A stretch of DNA of 64,000 nucleotides from JBBSEX01 sp038239345 (GCA_038239345.1 JBBSEX010000022.1:11447-75446), one strand, 5' to 3'; counted from the first letter of the stretch, positions 1 to 8,901 are shown. Numbers and translations are program-made. The notes: a model not told the origin generated them from the letters alone.

Positions 1-741
1 GACATACAAAAGCTGATCGGCGACGCACCCAACAGCGGCATCGAAATTGATGAAGCCGACTATGAGCTGATCCTTAAGACTGTGCGCGAGGGCGGCAATG
101 TGAGTACCGTGTCCCGGATGATCGAATCGTGGCGCTTTGAGCCGGCCACGAAGCGTTTAGCCCGCATCCGGCAACAGCTCATCAGCATTGCCGAGCGCAG
201 CGGCAAGGGGTCGATCACCGTGATCGTCGAGTCTAACCATCTGCGCTTCAACAGTGAGCACTTTGCGCCATTTTGGTTAGCCTTCATTCACGTTATACGG
301 AATGCGGTCGACCACGGAATCGAAGATCGCGAGGAACGGCGGAAGCATGGCAAACTCTCGCGACCCACCATCAAGGTTACGACCGCCATCGAGAACGACC
401 GGTTTGTTGTAGCTATCGAGGACGACGGCCCGGGTATCGACTGGGAGCGATTGCGGAATAAAGCTAGCAAGTTTGGCGTTCCGGCGAGTGAGCTTGAGGA
501 ATCGACAAGACTCCTTAGTTGGTCTGGCCTCAGTTCCAGAGACACGTCAACGGAGTTATCGGGACGCGGAATGGGAATGGGCGCAATGGCCGAAGTCTGC
601 GAGGCACTAGGCGGAACGATGGAAGTGGAATCGCGGCTGGGCGTTGGCACTCGGATCCGGTTTTCGTTTGCGAAGGGTGAAGTAGTCCACGAAGGCAATG
701 GGCAGGCATCGCAGTGCGCGCTGGATCCGGTTGCAGCGTAG
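1..741 (+). CDS. CheA-like histidine kinase, C-terminal part (5' end outside window)
   Basis: The frame is open from base 1, so the gene begins upstream. The visible 246 residues hold a HATPase_c domain of CheA type: N-box with HVIRNAVDHGIED, G1 box DDGPGID and G2-like box SGRGMGMG, ending in a VGTRIRF strand. Such domains bind ATP and phosphorylate a histidine on an Hpt domain, which would be upstream. The protein stops about 20 residues after the ATPase core, so the CheW-like P5 domain of classical CheA is absent. The usual GVGMD of the G2 box reads GMGMG. A CheY gene follows after 47 bases and a CheX-like gene after that, which supports a chemotaxis-like signalling operon. The full domain plan cannot be seen. 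Confidence 0.85.
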   Translation, partial: DIQKLIGDAPNSGIEIDEADYELILKTVREGGNVSTVSRMIESWRFEPATKRLARIRQQLISIAERSGKGSITVIVESNHLRFNSEHFAPFWLAFIHVIRNAVDHGIEDREERRKHGKLSRPTIKVTTAIENDRFVVAIEDDGPGIDWERLRNKASKFGVPASELEESTRLLSWSGLSSRDTSTELSGRGMGMGAMAEVCEALGGTMEVESRLGVGTRIRFSFAKGEVVHEGNGQASQCALDPVAA

Positions 742-788
742 AACCATCAGCGACGAAGTTAGATTTTTAAAAAGGAATTTAGCAAAAA

Positions 789-1199
789 ATGGCTAAAACA
801 ATTCTTGTGGTAGATGATTCGGGCTCGGTGCGGCAACACATTTCGACTGTGTTGAAGCGGGCTGGCTTCGCGATTGCAGAGGCTGCGGATGGTGTTGAGG
901 GGTTGTCCATGGTCGACTCTAATCGCAGTATTGAAATGGTGATCTGCGACGTCAACATGCCCCACATGAATGGCCTGGAGATGGTGGAGAAGATTAAGAG
1001 TAAGCCGGAGAATAAGGCCCTGCCCATCGTGATGTTGACCACCGAAGGCCAGATGTCGCTGGTCAAGCGCGCAAAGCAGGTTGGCGCGGTGGGCTGGATC
1101 GTGAAGCCGTTCAATCCTACTCAACTTGTGCAGACCGTGAACCATCTGGTTGGCCAATCGTCCAGCTTGCTCGATCTACAGGAACTCGGCTCCAACTAG
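789..1199 (+). CDS. cheY: CheY-like single-domain response regulator
   Basis: This is a 136-residue stand-alone receiver domain. The acidic pocket D9-D10, phospho-acceptor D54 (in CDVNMP), switch T84/T85 and K106 (in VKPF) are all present, so it should be phosphorylated by a CheA-type kinase. It has no output domain, as in CheY proteins that bind the flagellar switch or another partner. The start is supported by AAGGAA about 12 bases upstream. It lies between the CheA-like kinase and a CheX-like phosphatase candidate, so it is probably their substrate. Whether it controls flagellar rotation or another output cannot be read from the sequence; the flagellar genes are 13 kb away. Confidence 0.93.
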   Translation: MAKTILVVDDSGSVRQHISTVLKRAGFAIAEAADGVEGLSMVDSNRSIEMVICDVNMPHMNGLEMVEKIKSKPENKALPIVMLTTEGQMSLVKRAKQVGAVGWIVKPFNPTQLVQTVNHLVGQSSSLLDLQELGSN

Positions 1200-1226
1200 C
1201 CGTCGTCGGCGCTAAAGGAAATCACA

Positions 1227-1778
1227 ATGACCTTGAATGATGTAGAAGACCATCAGATTCTGAACGAAATGTATGTTCACGCTTGCCGTGATTTACTCTC
1301 GGCTTACGGCCTGACTGTAAGCGTCCAAGAGCGGGCTGGTAAAGCGACGGGCCGCCTCACCGCAAGCTTTATATCTATACTCAGCGCCAGCGGCGGTGGG
1401 ATTAGCCTCTCGTCGACGCTGAAGATCGACCAGGCCCTGGTGATCCGTCTGCATCCCGCGGAGTCGTCGAACATCTCTCTACCCGATATGGCCGACTGGT
1501 GCCTGGAACTGAACAACCAGCTAGTCGGACGAGTGAAAAATAAGCTACTGGGCTACGGCCACGCCGTCGATGTGGGATTGCCCGTCCTTCTTACCGGCAC
1601 GGACGTTAGTGGTCTTGCTCCTCCTGATTCAGAGGTCCACCGGTATTCGGTCGAATCGGCGGAGGGTTACATCTCCTTGACCTTGGCAACGTTCGTCGCG
1701 CCGGGAATCGGGCTGCACGACATGGATCCCTTGATGGTGGACGATGTTTTACTCGAAGGGCAAGTGGCGCTGTTTTAA
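1227..1778 (+). CDS. CheX/CheC-like chemotaxis phosphatase candidate
   Basis: The 183-residue protein resembles the CheC/CheX/FliY fold. Around residues 92-103 it carries ELNNQLVGRVKNKL, which matches the helix motif E-x2-N-x3-G used by CheX and CheC to remove phosphate from CheY-P. An N-terminal EMYVHACRDLL helix resembles the start of CheX. There is no signal peptide or membrane segment. AAAGGAAATCACA precedes the ATG. Its position directly after cheY supports a role in resetting that regulator. Similarity outside the motif is weak, so catalytic activity is an inference. Confidence 0.7.
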   Translation: MTLNDVEDHQILNEMYVHACRDLLSAYGLTVSVQERAGKATGRLTASFISILSASGGGISLSSTLKIDQALVIRLHPAESSNISLPDMADWCLELNNQLVGRVKNKLLGYGHAVDVGLPVLLTGTDVSGLAPPDSEVHRYSVESAEGYISLTLATFVAPGIGLHDMDPLMVDDVLLEGQVALF

Positions 1779-1807
1779 ATGGCGAGGTATTTTTTGAGGA
1801 GCGCAAA

Positions 1808-2452
1808 ATGAAAAGACCTTGGGCGATTTTTGTAATGGTAGGGTGTACCAGCCTGCTGTTGCTGCTGGCGCTAATTAGTAACCGGCCCGCGAAGGCCCGG
1901 GAAAATCGCCTTTCCGTGTTCACGCAGACTTACATCGCCGTGGCTCCGGGAGCACCGGTGTATGTTCCTCGTCTGATTACTGCCGACGGCGACCTGTTTG
2001 CACCGCAGCGCTTACGAGGAAAATGGAGTGTAATCTTTTTTGGCTTCACAGCGTGCCCGCAGGTCTGCCCCAAGACCCTCGGAATACTGGCCGCCGCCGC
2101 CCGCGATCCCCGAAGTGGAATGCTTTCGGGAAACACCCAGGCGATTTTCGTATCCGTCGATCCGGAGCATGATACTCCTCAACAAATGCGCATTTATCTA
2201 CAACACTTCGGTGGACGCATACTTGGTCTCACCGGAAATCGGAACGACATTGATCGCTTTAGCCGCGAGATCGGCGCGGGATCGCAGGTTACCGGGTCCA
2301 CCATCGATCACTCAACGTCGCTGTTTGTGCTAGACCCAGAAGGCCGGTTGGCCGGGATCCTGCTCCGGCCGGACGACCCAGCCCAAATAGTTTCCGACTT
2401 AGCGACACTACGGAGCCTGCACGGCACCGCGCAAGTTTCCGGGAAGCCCTGA
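1808..2452 (+). CDS. SCO1/SenC family protein
   Basis: The 214-residue protein has an N-terminal membrane anchor (about residues 5-24) and a thioredoxin-fold SCO domain. The copper site is complete: C83 and C87 in TACPQVCPKT and a distal histidine H168 in IDHSTSLFV. SCO proteins deliver copper to the CuA centre of cytochrome c oxidase or act in thiol redox at the outer face of the membrane. TTTTGAGGAGCGCAAA gives a strong ribosome site (GAGGAG). The next gene starts at the base after its stop codon, so the two are translated together. No oxidase subunit genes are in the window. The gene follows the chemotaxis cluster on the same strand after 29 bases, possibly by chance. Confidence 0.9.
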   Translation: MKRPWAIFVMVGCTSLLLLLALISNRPAKARENRLSVFTQTYIAVAPGAPVYVPRLITADGDLFAPQRLRGKWSVIFFGFTACPQVCPKTLGILAAAARDPRSGMLSGNTQAIFVSVDPEHDTPQQMRIYLQHFGGRILGLTGNRNDIDRFSREIGAGSQVTGSTIDHSTSLFVLDPEGRLAGILLRPDDPAQIVSDLATLRSLHGTAQVSGKP

Positions 2453-3100
2453 GTGTCAACAGAGCTAAATCCCACTTCGAACATCGCGAGCGCGGTCCAA
2501 AAAGGCGCGGCGAAGAAAGACTGGATCGTGAAGATCTGGCTCGCGGTTTGGATTGTAGTCACGGTGGCAGGCTTGGCCGCGGTCTCCGTAAATCATATGG
2601 CATCGCTACCTCCACCCGTCGATGAGGTCCGCCTTAGCCATGCAATACTGCAATTGCGGCAAAGCTCCAACCAAAATTTCCTTGTACACGTGATATACGC
2701 CGAATGCTCCTGCTCACGAGCATTGTTCGCGCACTTGATCGCCCGCCGACCGCTTCCCGGAGCCGAAGAGGCGATTTTGTTCGTCGGCATCGATCCTAAA
2801 AAGCAGGAGTCGGCAAGGCGCGCTGGCTTCCGCTTTGCCAGCGTCTCCGCCCAGGAACTTGGCGCTCGCTTTGGCCTTGAAGCCGCTCCAATACTGATCG
2901 CTTTCGATTCGACGGGATGGCTCCGGTATGCGGGTGGATACTACGCGCATCCGGCAGCGCTCGCGCCCCTCGACGAACGAATCTACGCTCAGTTTGCCAC
3001 GGGCTCCAGGATCGAACCCTTACCTGTCTTTGGATGCGCCGTTAGCTCGCGTCTGCAGAAATCGCTCGATCCGCTTGGCGCGCTATCTCAGAAACGCTGA
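2453..3100 (+). CDS. Membrane-anchored thioredoxin-like protein with CxC motif
   Basis: The 215-residue protein starts at a GTG directly abutting the TGA of the SCO1 gene (zero-base gap). A single transmembrane helix spans about residues 24-46, with the rest predicted outside the cytoplasm. The soluble part looks thioredoxin-like (VHVIYAECSCSRALFAHL, later FGLEAAPILIAFDSTGWLRYAGGYY), with C85-x-C87 in place of the usual CxxC and an A-P loop before a beta strand like the cis-proline loop. I infer a redox partner for the SCO protein, for example keeping its cysteines reduced. No named family is certain. Confidence 0.7.
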   Translation: MSTELNPTSNIASAVQKGAAKKDWIVKIWLAVWIVVTVAGLAAVSVNHMASLPPPVDEVRLSHAILQLRQSSNQNFLVHVIYAECSCSRALFAHLIARRPLPGAEEAILFVGIDPKKQESARRAGFRFASVSAQELGARFGLEAAPILIAFDSTGWLRYAGGYYAHPAALAPLDERIYAQFATGSRIEPLPVFGCAVSSRLQKSLDPLGALSQKR

Positions 3101-3136
3101 GCCCGCATTCGCCGGCAGATCTCAAGACGTCAATAA

Positions 3137-4207
3137 TTAGCAAGCGTGATCAAGAAGCTCTCGCCGGGATTCGCGGAAGGTCAACCCTTTGTGTGATTCA
3201 TCGAATTCAACTCGAAGCTGAGTTCCAGGTGCGATACGCCCTTCCGAGATTAAAGCCGCTAGCGGTTGTATAAGATGCCGGTGCAATGTGCGCTTCAACT
3301 CACGCGCTCCATATTCCGAGCTCGTACCGCGGCGCAAGAGGAAGGAGCGCGCGGGTTTAGTGAGATGAAATTCAAAGGCCCGGATTCCCAACCGGCTCTT
3401 GATAAGGGTCTGCAGTTCGGCGAGCTGGTGTTCGAGAATAACCACTAGCGAATCCGCGCTGAGCGGATGATAGGAGATGACCGAGTCGATCCGATTGATA
3501 AATTCTGGGGAGAAGCAGCGGCGCACGGCCGCCAGTCCGATCCGTTCAATCTTTGCGATCATATCCTCCGAATCGCGGGGGACCATCGATTCGAATCCAA
3601 GATTCGGATTCAATTCCTTATTCATCGCCGCCGCGCCAAGATTACTCGTCAGAAAGATAAGAGTTTTCTCGAAATTAACTACATTATTATCTCCAAGCCG
3701 AAGTGTAGCCTTATCGAGAATGCCCAGCAAAAGGCGCGTCATGCTCGGCGCTGCCTTCTCAATTTCGTCAAACAAGATAAGCGAGACATTACTGCGCTCG
3801 CTCGCGACGGAATTGATTTTCTGCTGGTTCAGCATCGGCTGTGTTTCCCGATGGCCCAAATATCCTGGCGGCGCGCCTACCAGCTTTGCCGTCTCATGCT
3901 CCAGTTGAAACTCCCCACAATCTACCCTTAGCAAATTTTTGGGATTTCCATGAAGCACCTCGGCCAGAGCCTCCACCGTCTTCGTCTTGCCCGTTCCAGT
4001 CGGCCCAAGAAGAAGGAATACTCCTAACGGCCGTCCGTCCGGCGACAAGCCGGCCTGGTGCATCTGAATATAAGGAATGATGGCGTTCATCGCCGCGGGT
4101 TGCCCCACGACTTTGTTCGATAACATCGTTGCCAGTTCATTCGTCTGACCCGCGCCCGGCCGGCGCAAGCGTGAATTCGGAATAGTTTTTAAGCGGCGTT
4201 CTATCAC
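3137..4207 (-). CDS. Single-domain Clp/ClpB-type AAA+ ATPase
   Basis: The 356-residue protein contains one AAA_2 module and a Clp D2-type small domain. Walker A is G68PTGTGKT75, Walker B is LILFDE (D147, E148), sensor-1 N189 lies in LTSNLGA, and an aromatic pore loop GYLG sits near residues 115-118. The C-terminal GARELKRTLHRHL matches the sensor-2/arginine region of ClpB D2. The N-domain, first AAA ring and middle coiled coil of ClpB are missing, and I see no ClpP-docking loop. It would form a hexameric unfoldase or remodeller for an unknown client. The start is GTG. It is 84 bases downstream of wecB on the same strand, with no evident functional link. Confidence 0.85.
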   Translation of the reverse strand: MIERRLKTIPNSRLRRPGAGQTNELATMLSNKVVGQPAAMNAIIPYIQMHQAGLSPDGRPLGVFLLLGPTGTGKTKTVEALAEVLHGNPKNLLRVDCGEFQLEHETAKLVGAPPGYLGHRETQPMLNQQKINSVASERSNVSLILFDEIEKAAPSMTRLLLGILDKATLRLGDNNVVNFEKTLIFLTSNLGAAAMNKELNPNLGFESMVPRDSEDMIAKIERIGLAAVRRCFSPEFINRIDSVISYHPLSADSLVVILEHQLAELQTLIKSRLGIRAFEFHLTKPARSFLLRRGTSSEYGARELKRTLHRHLIQPLAALISEGRIAPGTQLRVEFDESHKGLTFRESRRELLDHAC

Positions 4208-4291
4208 GGCCCGAGTATAATTTACCTAAATTGCACTTAAGTCTATAAAACCGCGTAAAATATCCCTCATTTAAGGATTAAATAATAACTT

Positions 4292-5419
4292 TTAGAGACT
4301 TTCTTCCGTTAACAATGAACATATTGCGTTCCCAATACGCTCGCTGGCGTGCCCGTCCCCATAGGGATTGTGAACGCGAGAGCGCCGCGCGTATTCTTCC
4401 CGGTCTTGTAGGAGTAAAACAGCCTCGGCAACGATTCGATCCGGATCCGAACCCACCAGCCTGACCGTACCCGCCTGCACCGCCTCGGGACGCTCTGTTT
4501 TCTCACGCATCACAAGGATCGGCTTTCCAAGTGACGGCCCTTCTTCCTGTATGCCGCCGGAATCGGTAAGTAGAAAATAGGAACCGCGCATCAGTTCCAC
4601 GAAGGCAACATAGTCGAGTGGGTCCGTCAACAGTACATGTGGCGACCCACCTAAATGACGCCGCACCGGCTCAAAAACATTGGGGTTTGGATGCACCGGA
4701 AAGACGATCTGTATATCGTCGCGAGTCGCCAAACGGGCAAGCGCCTGGCATATGTTTTCGAACCCCGTCCCAAAGCTCTCACGTCGATGGGCCGTAACAA
4801 GAATACGCTTTTTAGTCAGGTCTAACCCCGGCAAGAGGTCCGGCCGCAACCGTCCTTGTTCCAACCCATCGCGAATATAGAGGACGGCATCGATGCCCGT
4901 ATTACCGGTCACGCTGATTCGGTCCGCACAGATTCCTTCGGCGATCAAATTATCCGCCGCGCCTTGCGTAGCGGCAAAATGCAGGGTCGCCAAACGTGTA
5001 GTCAGAACGCGGTTCAGTTCTTCGGGAAAGGGCTGCTGCAGGTCTCCCGTGCGCAATCCAGCTTCTACATGACCAACCGGTATGTGCTTATAGAACGCAC
5101 CAAGCGCCCCGCATAGTGTAGTCGTGGTATCGCCCTGCACAATCACCAATCCCGGCTTCTCCTGCGTTAAGACCGCTTCCAATCCACCAAGAATTCGTGA
5201 CGTGGATTGAAACAGCGACTGCCCGGGCAGCATCAGGTCCAGATCATGTTCCGGCGTTATTTGAAAGGCAGCCAGAACTTGATCGAGCAACCCGCGATGC
5301 TGCGCCGTGACGCATACGCTTACGGCGAATTCCGTAGGACGCGTCCGCAGATGGAGAACAAGCGGACAAAGTTTGATCGCCTCGGGCCGAGTGCCGAAGA
5401 CGAACAGAACTTTGATCAT
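4292..5419 (-). CDS. wecB: UDP-N-acetylglucosamine 2-epimerase (non-hydrolysing)
   Basis: The 375-residue protein has the usual length and motifs of the non-hydrolysing epimerase that interconverts UDP-GlcNAc and UDP-ManNAc: N-terminal FGTRPEAIKLCPL, the GHVEAGLRTGDL segment, VTAHRRESFG, and the nucleotide-binding LTDSGGIQEEGPSLGKPILVMR region. UDP-ManNAc feeds surface polysaccharide synthesis. The product acts in the cytoplasm. infA lies 18 bases upstream on the same strand, so the two may be cotranscribed. No other sugar-nucleotide genes are nearby, so the polymer served cannot be named. Confidence 0.95.
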   Translation of the reverse strand: MIKVLFVFGTRPEAIKLCPLVLHLRTRPTEFAVSVCVTAQHRGLLDQVLAAFQITPEHDLDLMLPGQSLFQSTSRILGGLEAVLTQEKPGLVIVQGDTTTTLCGALGAFYKHIPVGHVEAGLRTGDLQQPFPEELNRVLTTRLATLHFAATQGAADNLIAEGICADRISVTGNTGIDAVLYIRDGLEQGRLRPDLLPGLDLTKKRILVTAHRRESFGTGFENICQALARLATRDDIQIVFPVHPNPNVFEPVRRHLGGSPHVLLTDPLDYVAFVELMRGSYFLLTDSGGIQEEGPSLGKPILVMREKTERPEAVQAGTVRLVGSDPDRIVAEAVLLLQDREEYARRSRVHNPYGDGHASERIGNAICSLLTEESL

Positions 5420-5437
5420 AAAGGGGGTTGGAACAGA

Positions 5438-5656
5438 CTATTTGTGACGATACGTGATACGACCCTTGGTAAGGTCGTAAGGGGAGAGTTCCATGGTCAC
5501 GCGATCGCCTGCGAGAACACGAATTCGATTGCGGCGCAGCTTACCGGCCAAATGGGCTAAAACAATCCGCTCCTGATCCAATTGCACACTGAACAAACCG
5601 CTGGGAAATTTTTCAACGACGGTGCCCGTTACTTCAATACTGTCTTCTTTGCTCAT
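5438..5656 (-). CDS. infA: Translation initiation factor IF-1
   Basis: The 72-residue protein matches IF-1 in length and across its whole OB fold (IEVTGTVVEKFPSGLFSVQL, VLAHLAGKLRRNRIRVLAGDRV, SPYDLTKGRITYR). IF-1 binds the ribosomal A site during initiation. The usual neighbours (rpmJ, rpsM, secY, map) are absent, so this is a detached or second copy, as occurs in many bacteria outside the ribosomal protein operon. A gene-poor stretch of several hundred bases lies upstream. wecB follows after 18 bases. Confidence 0.96.
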   Translation of the reverse strand: MSKEDSIEVTGTVVEKFPSGLFSVQLDQERIVLAHLAGKLRRNRIRVLAGDRVTMELSPYDLTKGRITYRHK

Positions 5657-5702
5657 CTTCCTCGAATTTATTTAGACTAACCGCACCCGTAGGCAAACAC
5701 GA

Positions 5703-5855
5703 TTATAACGCAAGCAGAACGATAGGACGACGCGGAGCGCCTCCCGGCGATAGATTCTCCACGTCTTCAAACGCAGCGCTCACGGTCGTAAAATCATCGC
5801 TCTCCAGTGCGCGAAATGCTGTTGCCAGCATCGCAATTAAGGAGGGTGATCTCAT
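5703..5855 (-). CDS. Possible small ORF, 50 aa, unrecognised
   Basis: An ATG-started frame of 50 residues runs towards infA, ending 46 bases upstream of it. The product would read MRSPSLIAMLATAFRALESD and later LSPGGAPRRPIVLLAL. It has no domain I recognise and no strong ribosome site. It could be the remnant of a longer gene, since the surrounding 5.66-6.1 kb is otherwise empty and a pseudogene follows. I list it only because nothing else accounts for this stretch. Confidence 0.25.
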   Translation of the reverse strand: MRSPSLIAMLATAFRALESDDFTTVSAAFEDVENLSPGGAPRRPIVLLAL

Positions 5856-6111
5856 GATTTCTCAAGCGGATCTTTGCTGTCTGTCCCCAAGACAATTCGG
5901 TCCCAGCCTCGTAACAAGATTTTACTGAAACCACGCCGGGCCACCTAGAGTGTCGAAGTCGAGGTGTTATATCATCGGTCGTTCCAACAAGCCTGGAGGC
6001 AATCTCTCATGTTCGCTGGATCGGCTTCCATAGAGTTCGAGGACCTTCAGATCGCTTGCGAATTCAGCAGCTCCTTCATGTGCGTATCACCTACGCGAGC
6101 TTCGCCCGCTC

Positions 6112-7343
6112 AATAGCGCTGTTTTTATCGCCGATGCGGATGGGCGCTAGGTCTTGTTCACCTCCCAGCGCAATGATTCGGCGAAGATCTACCGGTGCGA
6201 ACACATAGCCAGGGCTTGGAGTATTTAAGAACCATCCGGCGTTTGACGATCAGGCGGTCCTGGCGCCGGACGGTAATCGCGCTGCGTTCGTATCATCCCT
6301 CGGCGGGCAGGCGGACGTCTGGATTCTGGAATTGCGAACCAAACGTCTCCGCAATCTGACCAATCATCCGGACGGCGATTATCGGCCCGCATGGTCTTCC
6401 GATGAGCAGTGGATTGTCATTACATCCGATCGCAACTCAGACGGTGCGCGCGAACACGCCGCGTTCCAAGGGAGCATTCGCTCCTGCCCAGTCCACTGAG
6501 ATTTATGTCGTCCGTGCCGATGGGTTGGGCTTGCGCCAACTCACCAATGCCGACCCCTCAATGGGCGGCGCCACTTGGTCGCCAGATCGCCTTTTACGAG
6601 GCGAGTGTGGCGAACTGACGTACCATAAGGGAGTATTTTTCGGGCCCTCAGGCGACATCGCAGATCGTGAGCGTGATGTCGCAACGGGAACGCGCGAGAT
6701 TCTAACCTCGGGTCCGAGAAGGGAGTGAAGGAACCCACACAGAATGCCGTGACGCCCGTCTGGTCGCCATCCGGAGACCACAGCGCTTTTGGTTTGGGAG
6801 CGCGGAATACCGCCGGTATCGAGTCGCACATAGTGACCGCCCGCGATGGATCAGCCCTGCGGAAGCTTACGTCGTCTAGCCGTGGGAACTACGGCTTTCC
6901 AAGTTGGTTAGCCGACAGAAGGCGATTGGTATACCGTGCGACGGAAGGAAACAAGAAGGGTCTCATCATCATCGACCTCGAATCCGGGGTAACGAAGCTC
7001 TCACGTCCAGTGAGTGGAACGACAACTTTCCTGCCTGGTCGCCCAAAGGTTTTAATTGTTTACAAGCGATCGGAATTGCGACTGGAACCTCCATACAGTT
7101 CGCGCGGATGGTGATGAGCTGAAGCGCCTGACGAGTGTTCCGGGCAATGATGCCCATCCAGCCTGGTCCCCCGATGGGCAGTGGATCGCATTCGCAAGCG
7201 CTCGTGGCGGGTTGAAAGACGACATGGCGCGCGGCGTGGGGAGGGGCCGAGGACATTTTTGTCATGCGCTCCGACGGTACCAATGTCCGCCGCTTACAGA
7301 TGACTCCAGCGAAGGTGCTACGTCTATATGTAAGCCTCAGTAG
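6112..7343 (+). pseudogene. Decayed TolB/PD40-type beta-propeller gene
   Basis: Successive fragments of a PD40 beta-propeller protein appear in changing frames. They are: AVFIADADGR, stop (TAG at 6148), VLFTSQRNDSAKIYR (6112-6200); HPAFDDQAVLAPDGNRAAFV to NLTNHPDGDYRPAWSSDEQW (from 6221); STEIYVVRADGLGLRQLTNA and GGATWSPD (about 6470-6590); VTPVWSPSGDHSAFGLG and HIVTARDGSALRKLTS (about 6750-6890); LHTVRADGDELKRLTSVPG and HPAWSPDGQWIAFASARGG (about 7090-7220). Each is a typical blade (DG...LRxLT, PAWSPDG). At least four frameshifts and one stop break the gene, so no full-length product is possible. Intact relatives are secreted or periplasmic propellers, sometimes fused to kinases or peptidases. 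The original start is not recognisable. Confidence 0.8.
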
Positions 7344-7399
7344 AAGACGGGGCGCCCTCCAATAGAATGCTACGAGACTCCGAGAAATTGAAAGATAAT

Positions 7400-8887
7400 C
7401 TAGAATTTACCCCCGTGACACTTCTTAAATTTGCTACCGCTCCGGCAAGGACAAGGTTTATTTCGGGGATTCTTGCCGGTCGTGAGAGCTCTTAGAATCG
7501 AGGCGGATTGCGGGTATTCGCTGACCGCGATCGAATACGGCTGTATATTCGTCAGCAGGCCGGTTTCCCGCTGACGTCGCCGCGCCTCTTCCTCTAAATC
7601 AGTGGTCCATTCGCGCCCGTCCAAGTAAAGGGCGTCCTCTGAGGCCGATTGTCCGGGTTCGGTTTCCATCCCTATTCCGACGATGTCAAGGGCCTTGGGT
7701 TCGATGAGGCGACAAATCATGCAGCACGATTCGAGCATTTTGATACGAAAGAGTCGATAGTCCGAGTCGCTTAAGTTAGGAGGGTGTGTAAGCAATAAAA
7801 AAACATAGTATGGGTCGCCGAGAAACATCGGCGGTAAGATCTTGACAGCTCTGGACGGGCGTTTGGTTTTATTGATGAGATCAATAAGTGATTGTGCTAG
7901 CATTCTGCGGCACGTCCGATTCGGACGTGCCATAAAACGAAGGCAAATCTCCGCCCCGCCTATCCCTCGGTGGTCCGAAAAGTACTGCGAGCCATCTAGC
8001 ACATGCCTTGCGAACTGTTCGATCAATGCATCCCATGCGTAACTGATCTTGTTCGCGTCGATCTGTGCGTGGCGCTGCGCGCTATTAGAAAACCCCTTCC
8101 AAAAACCCTCCGATAGGGATATCTTGTTGGTCGGACCGTCGTAAACAAAATCGTGCTCCCATAATGAGTTTAATCGGGCCAAGTACTCCGCCAAAAGTTC
8201 CGCTTCTCCCGGCGAGAATAGTAAGCGCCCTTCTAAAATGAATTTCTCTTTTTTTCGGAGATATGCTACAAAATCACCTGCCGTATCTAGCGTCGTCATC
8301 AGGATTTCTAACGACGCATCATCCAAAACATGTACAAAGCCCTTATGCTCGTCGAGAATGCCGACTGAGAACGGTTGCGCGGTCTCTGCCGTACCGGAAT
8401 AATGCGCGGCCCCGACAATACTTGGCCGAAGCATGAGCGTCCCGCTGCCACCGAGTTCTTCTTGACATCGCAACGAGACATCGTGGGCTACAACGATTCG
8501 ATGGAATCGTGCTCGCTCCGGCGCTGGCAGGCCGATCGGAAAATGCTTTGTACAACCCCGGTCTAAGAAAAGATTGCTGGGAAAATTTCGTATCCATCGC
8601 TCTGCACCCCAAGTCTGCTTTGCACTATCGGAGACCGCTTTCTTGAACCAGCGGTTCCAGTCTACGTGCAATTTTCCGGTATTCGGAAATTTGCATTGCT
8701 TGTCGGAGAAAATGATGACATCGTCGCCGAAGATGACGAGCAGATCGCACACTTCTTTCCCGTCGCCCCCGTTTTTCTGACCCTGACTACGAAATACCGA
8801 TGCGTAGCTCCACAGAGACAAAAAGGAACGATCGCAAAGGGACTTGAGATACCGCTCAGCATCGGTACCCCCTTCCGCCCTAAACAT
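7400..8887 (-). CDS. SEC-C motif protein with possible nuclease-like N-terminus
   Basis: The C-terminus is a clear SEC-C zinc motif (PCPCRSGSKFKKCHGG). The N-terminal region contains GKEVCDLLVIFGDDVIIFSDKQCKF followed by WNRWFKKAVSDSAKQTWGAERWI. This resembles the core strand pair of PD-(D/E)xK-type nuclease-like domains, although the expected E-x-K reads S-D-K, so activity is uncertain. The frame opens at 8950, but I prefer the ATG at 8887 (495 aa) because the first 21 residues are a duplicated GVGVE(V/A)D repeat. The gene has no operon partner: a pseudogene lies on one side and an empty stretch on the other. SEC-C proteins with such N-termini occur in accessory and defence regions. The function here is unknown. 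Confidence 0.65.
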   Translation of the reverse strand: MFRAEGGTDAERYLKSLCDRSFLSLWSYASVFRSQGQKNGGDGKEVCDLLVIFGDDVIIFSDKQCKFPNTGKLHVDWNRWFKKAVSDSAKQTWGAERWIRNFPSNLFLDRGCTKHFPIGLPAPERARFHRIVVAHDVSLRCQEELGGSGTLMLRPSIVGAAHYSGTAETAQPFSVGILDEHKGFVHVLDDASLEILMTTLDTAGDFVAYLRKKEKFILEGRLLFSPGEAELLAEYLARLNSLWEHDFVYDGPTNKISLSEGFWKGFSNSAQRHAQIDANKISYAWDALIEQFARHVLDGSQYFSDHRGIGGAEICLRFMARPNRTCRRMLAQSLIDLINKTKRPSRAVKILPPMFLGDPYYVFLLLTHPPNLSDSDYRLFRIKMLESCCMICRLIEPKALDIVGIGMETEPGQSASEDALYLDGREWTTDLEEEARRRQRETGLLTNIQPYSIAVSEYPQSASILRALTTGKNPRNKPCPCRSGSKFKKCHGGKF

Positions 8888-8901
8888 TTTAATGCCGTCA
8901 G

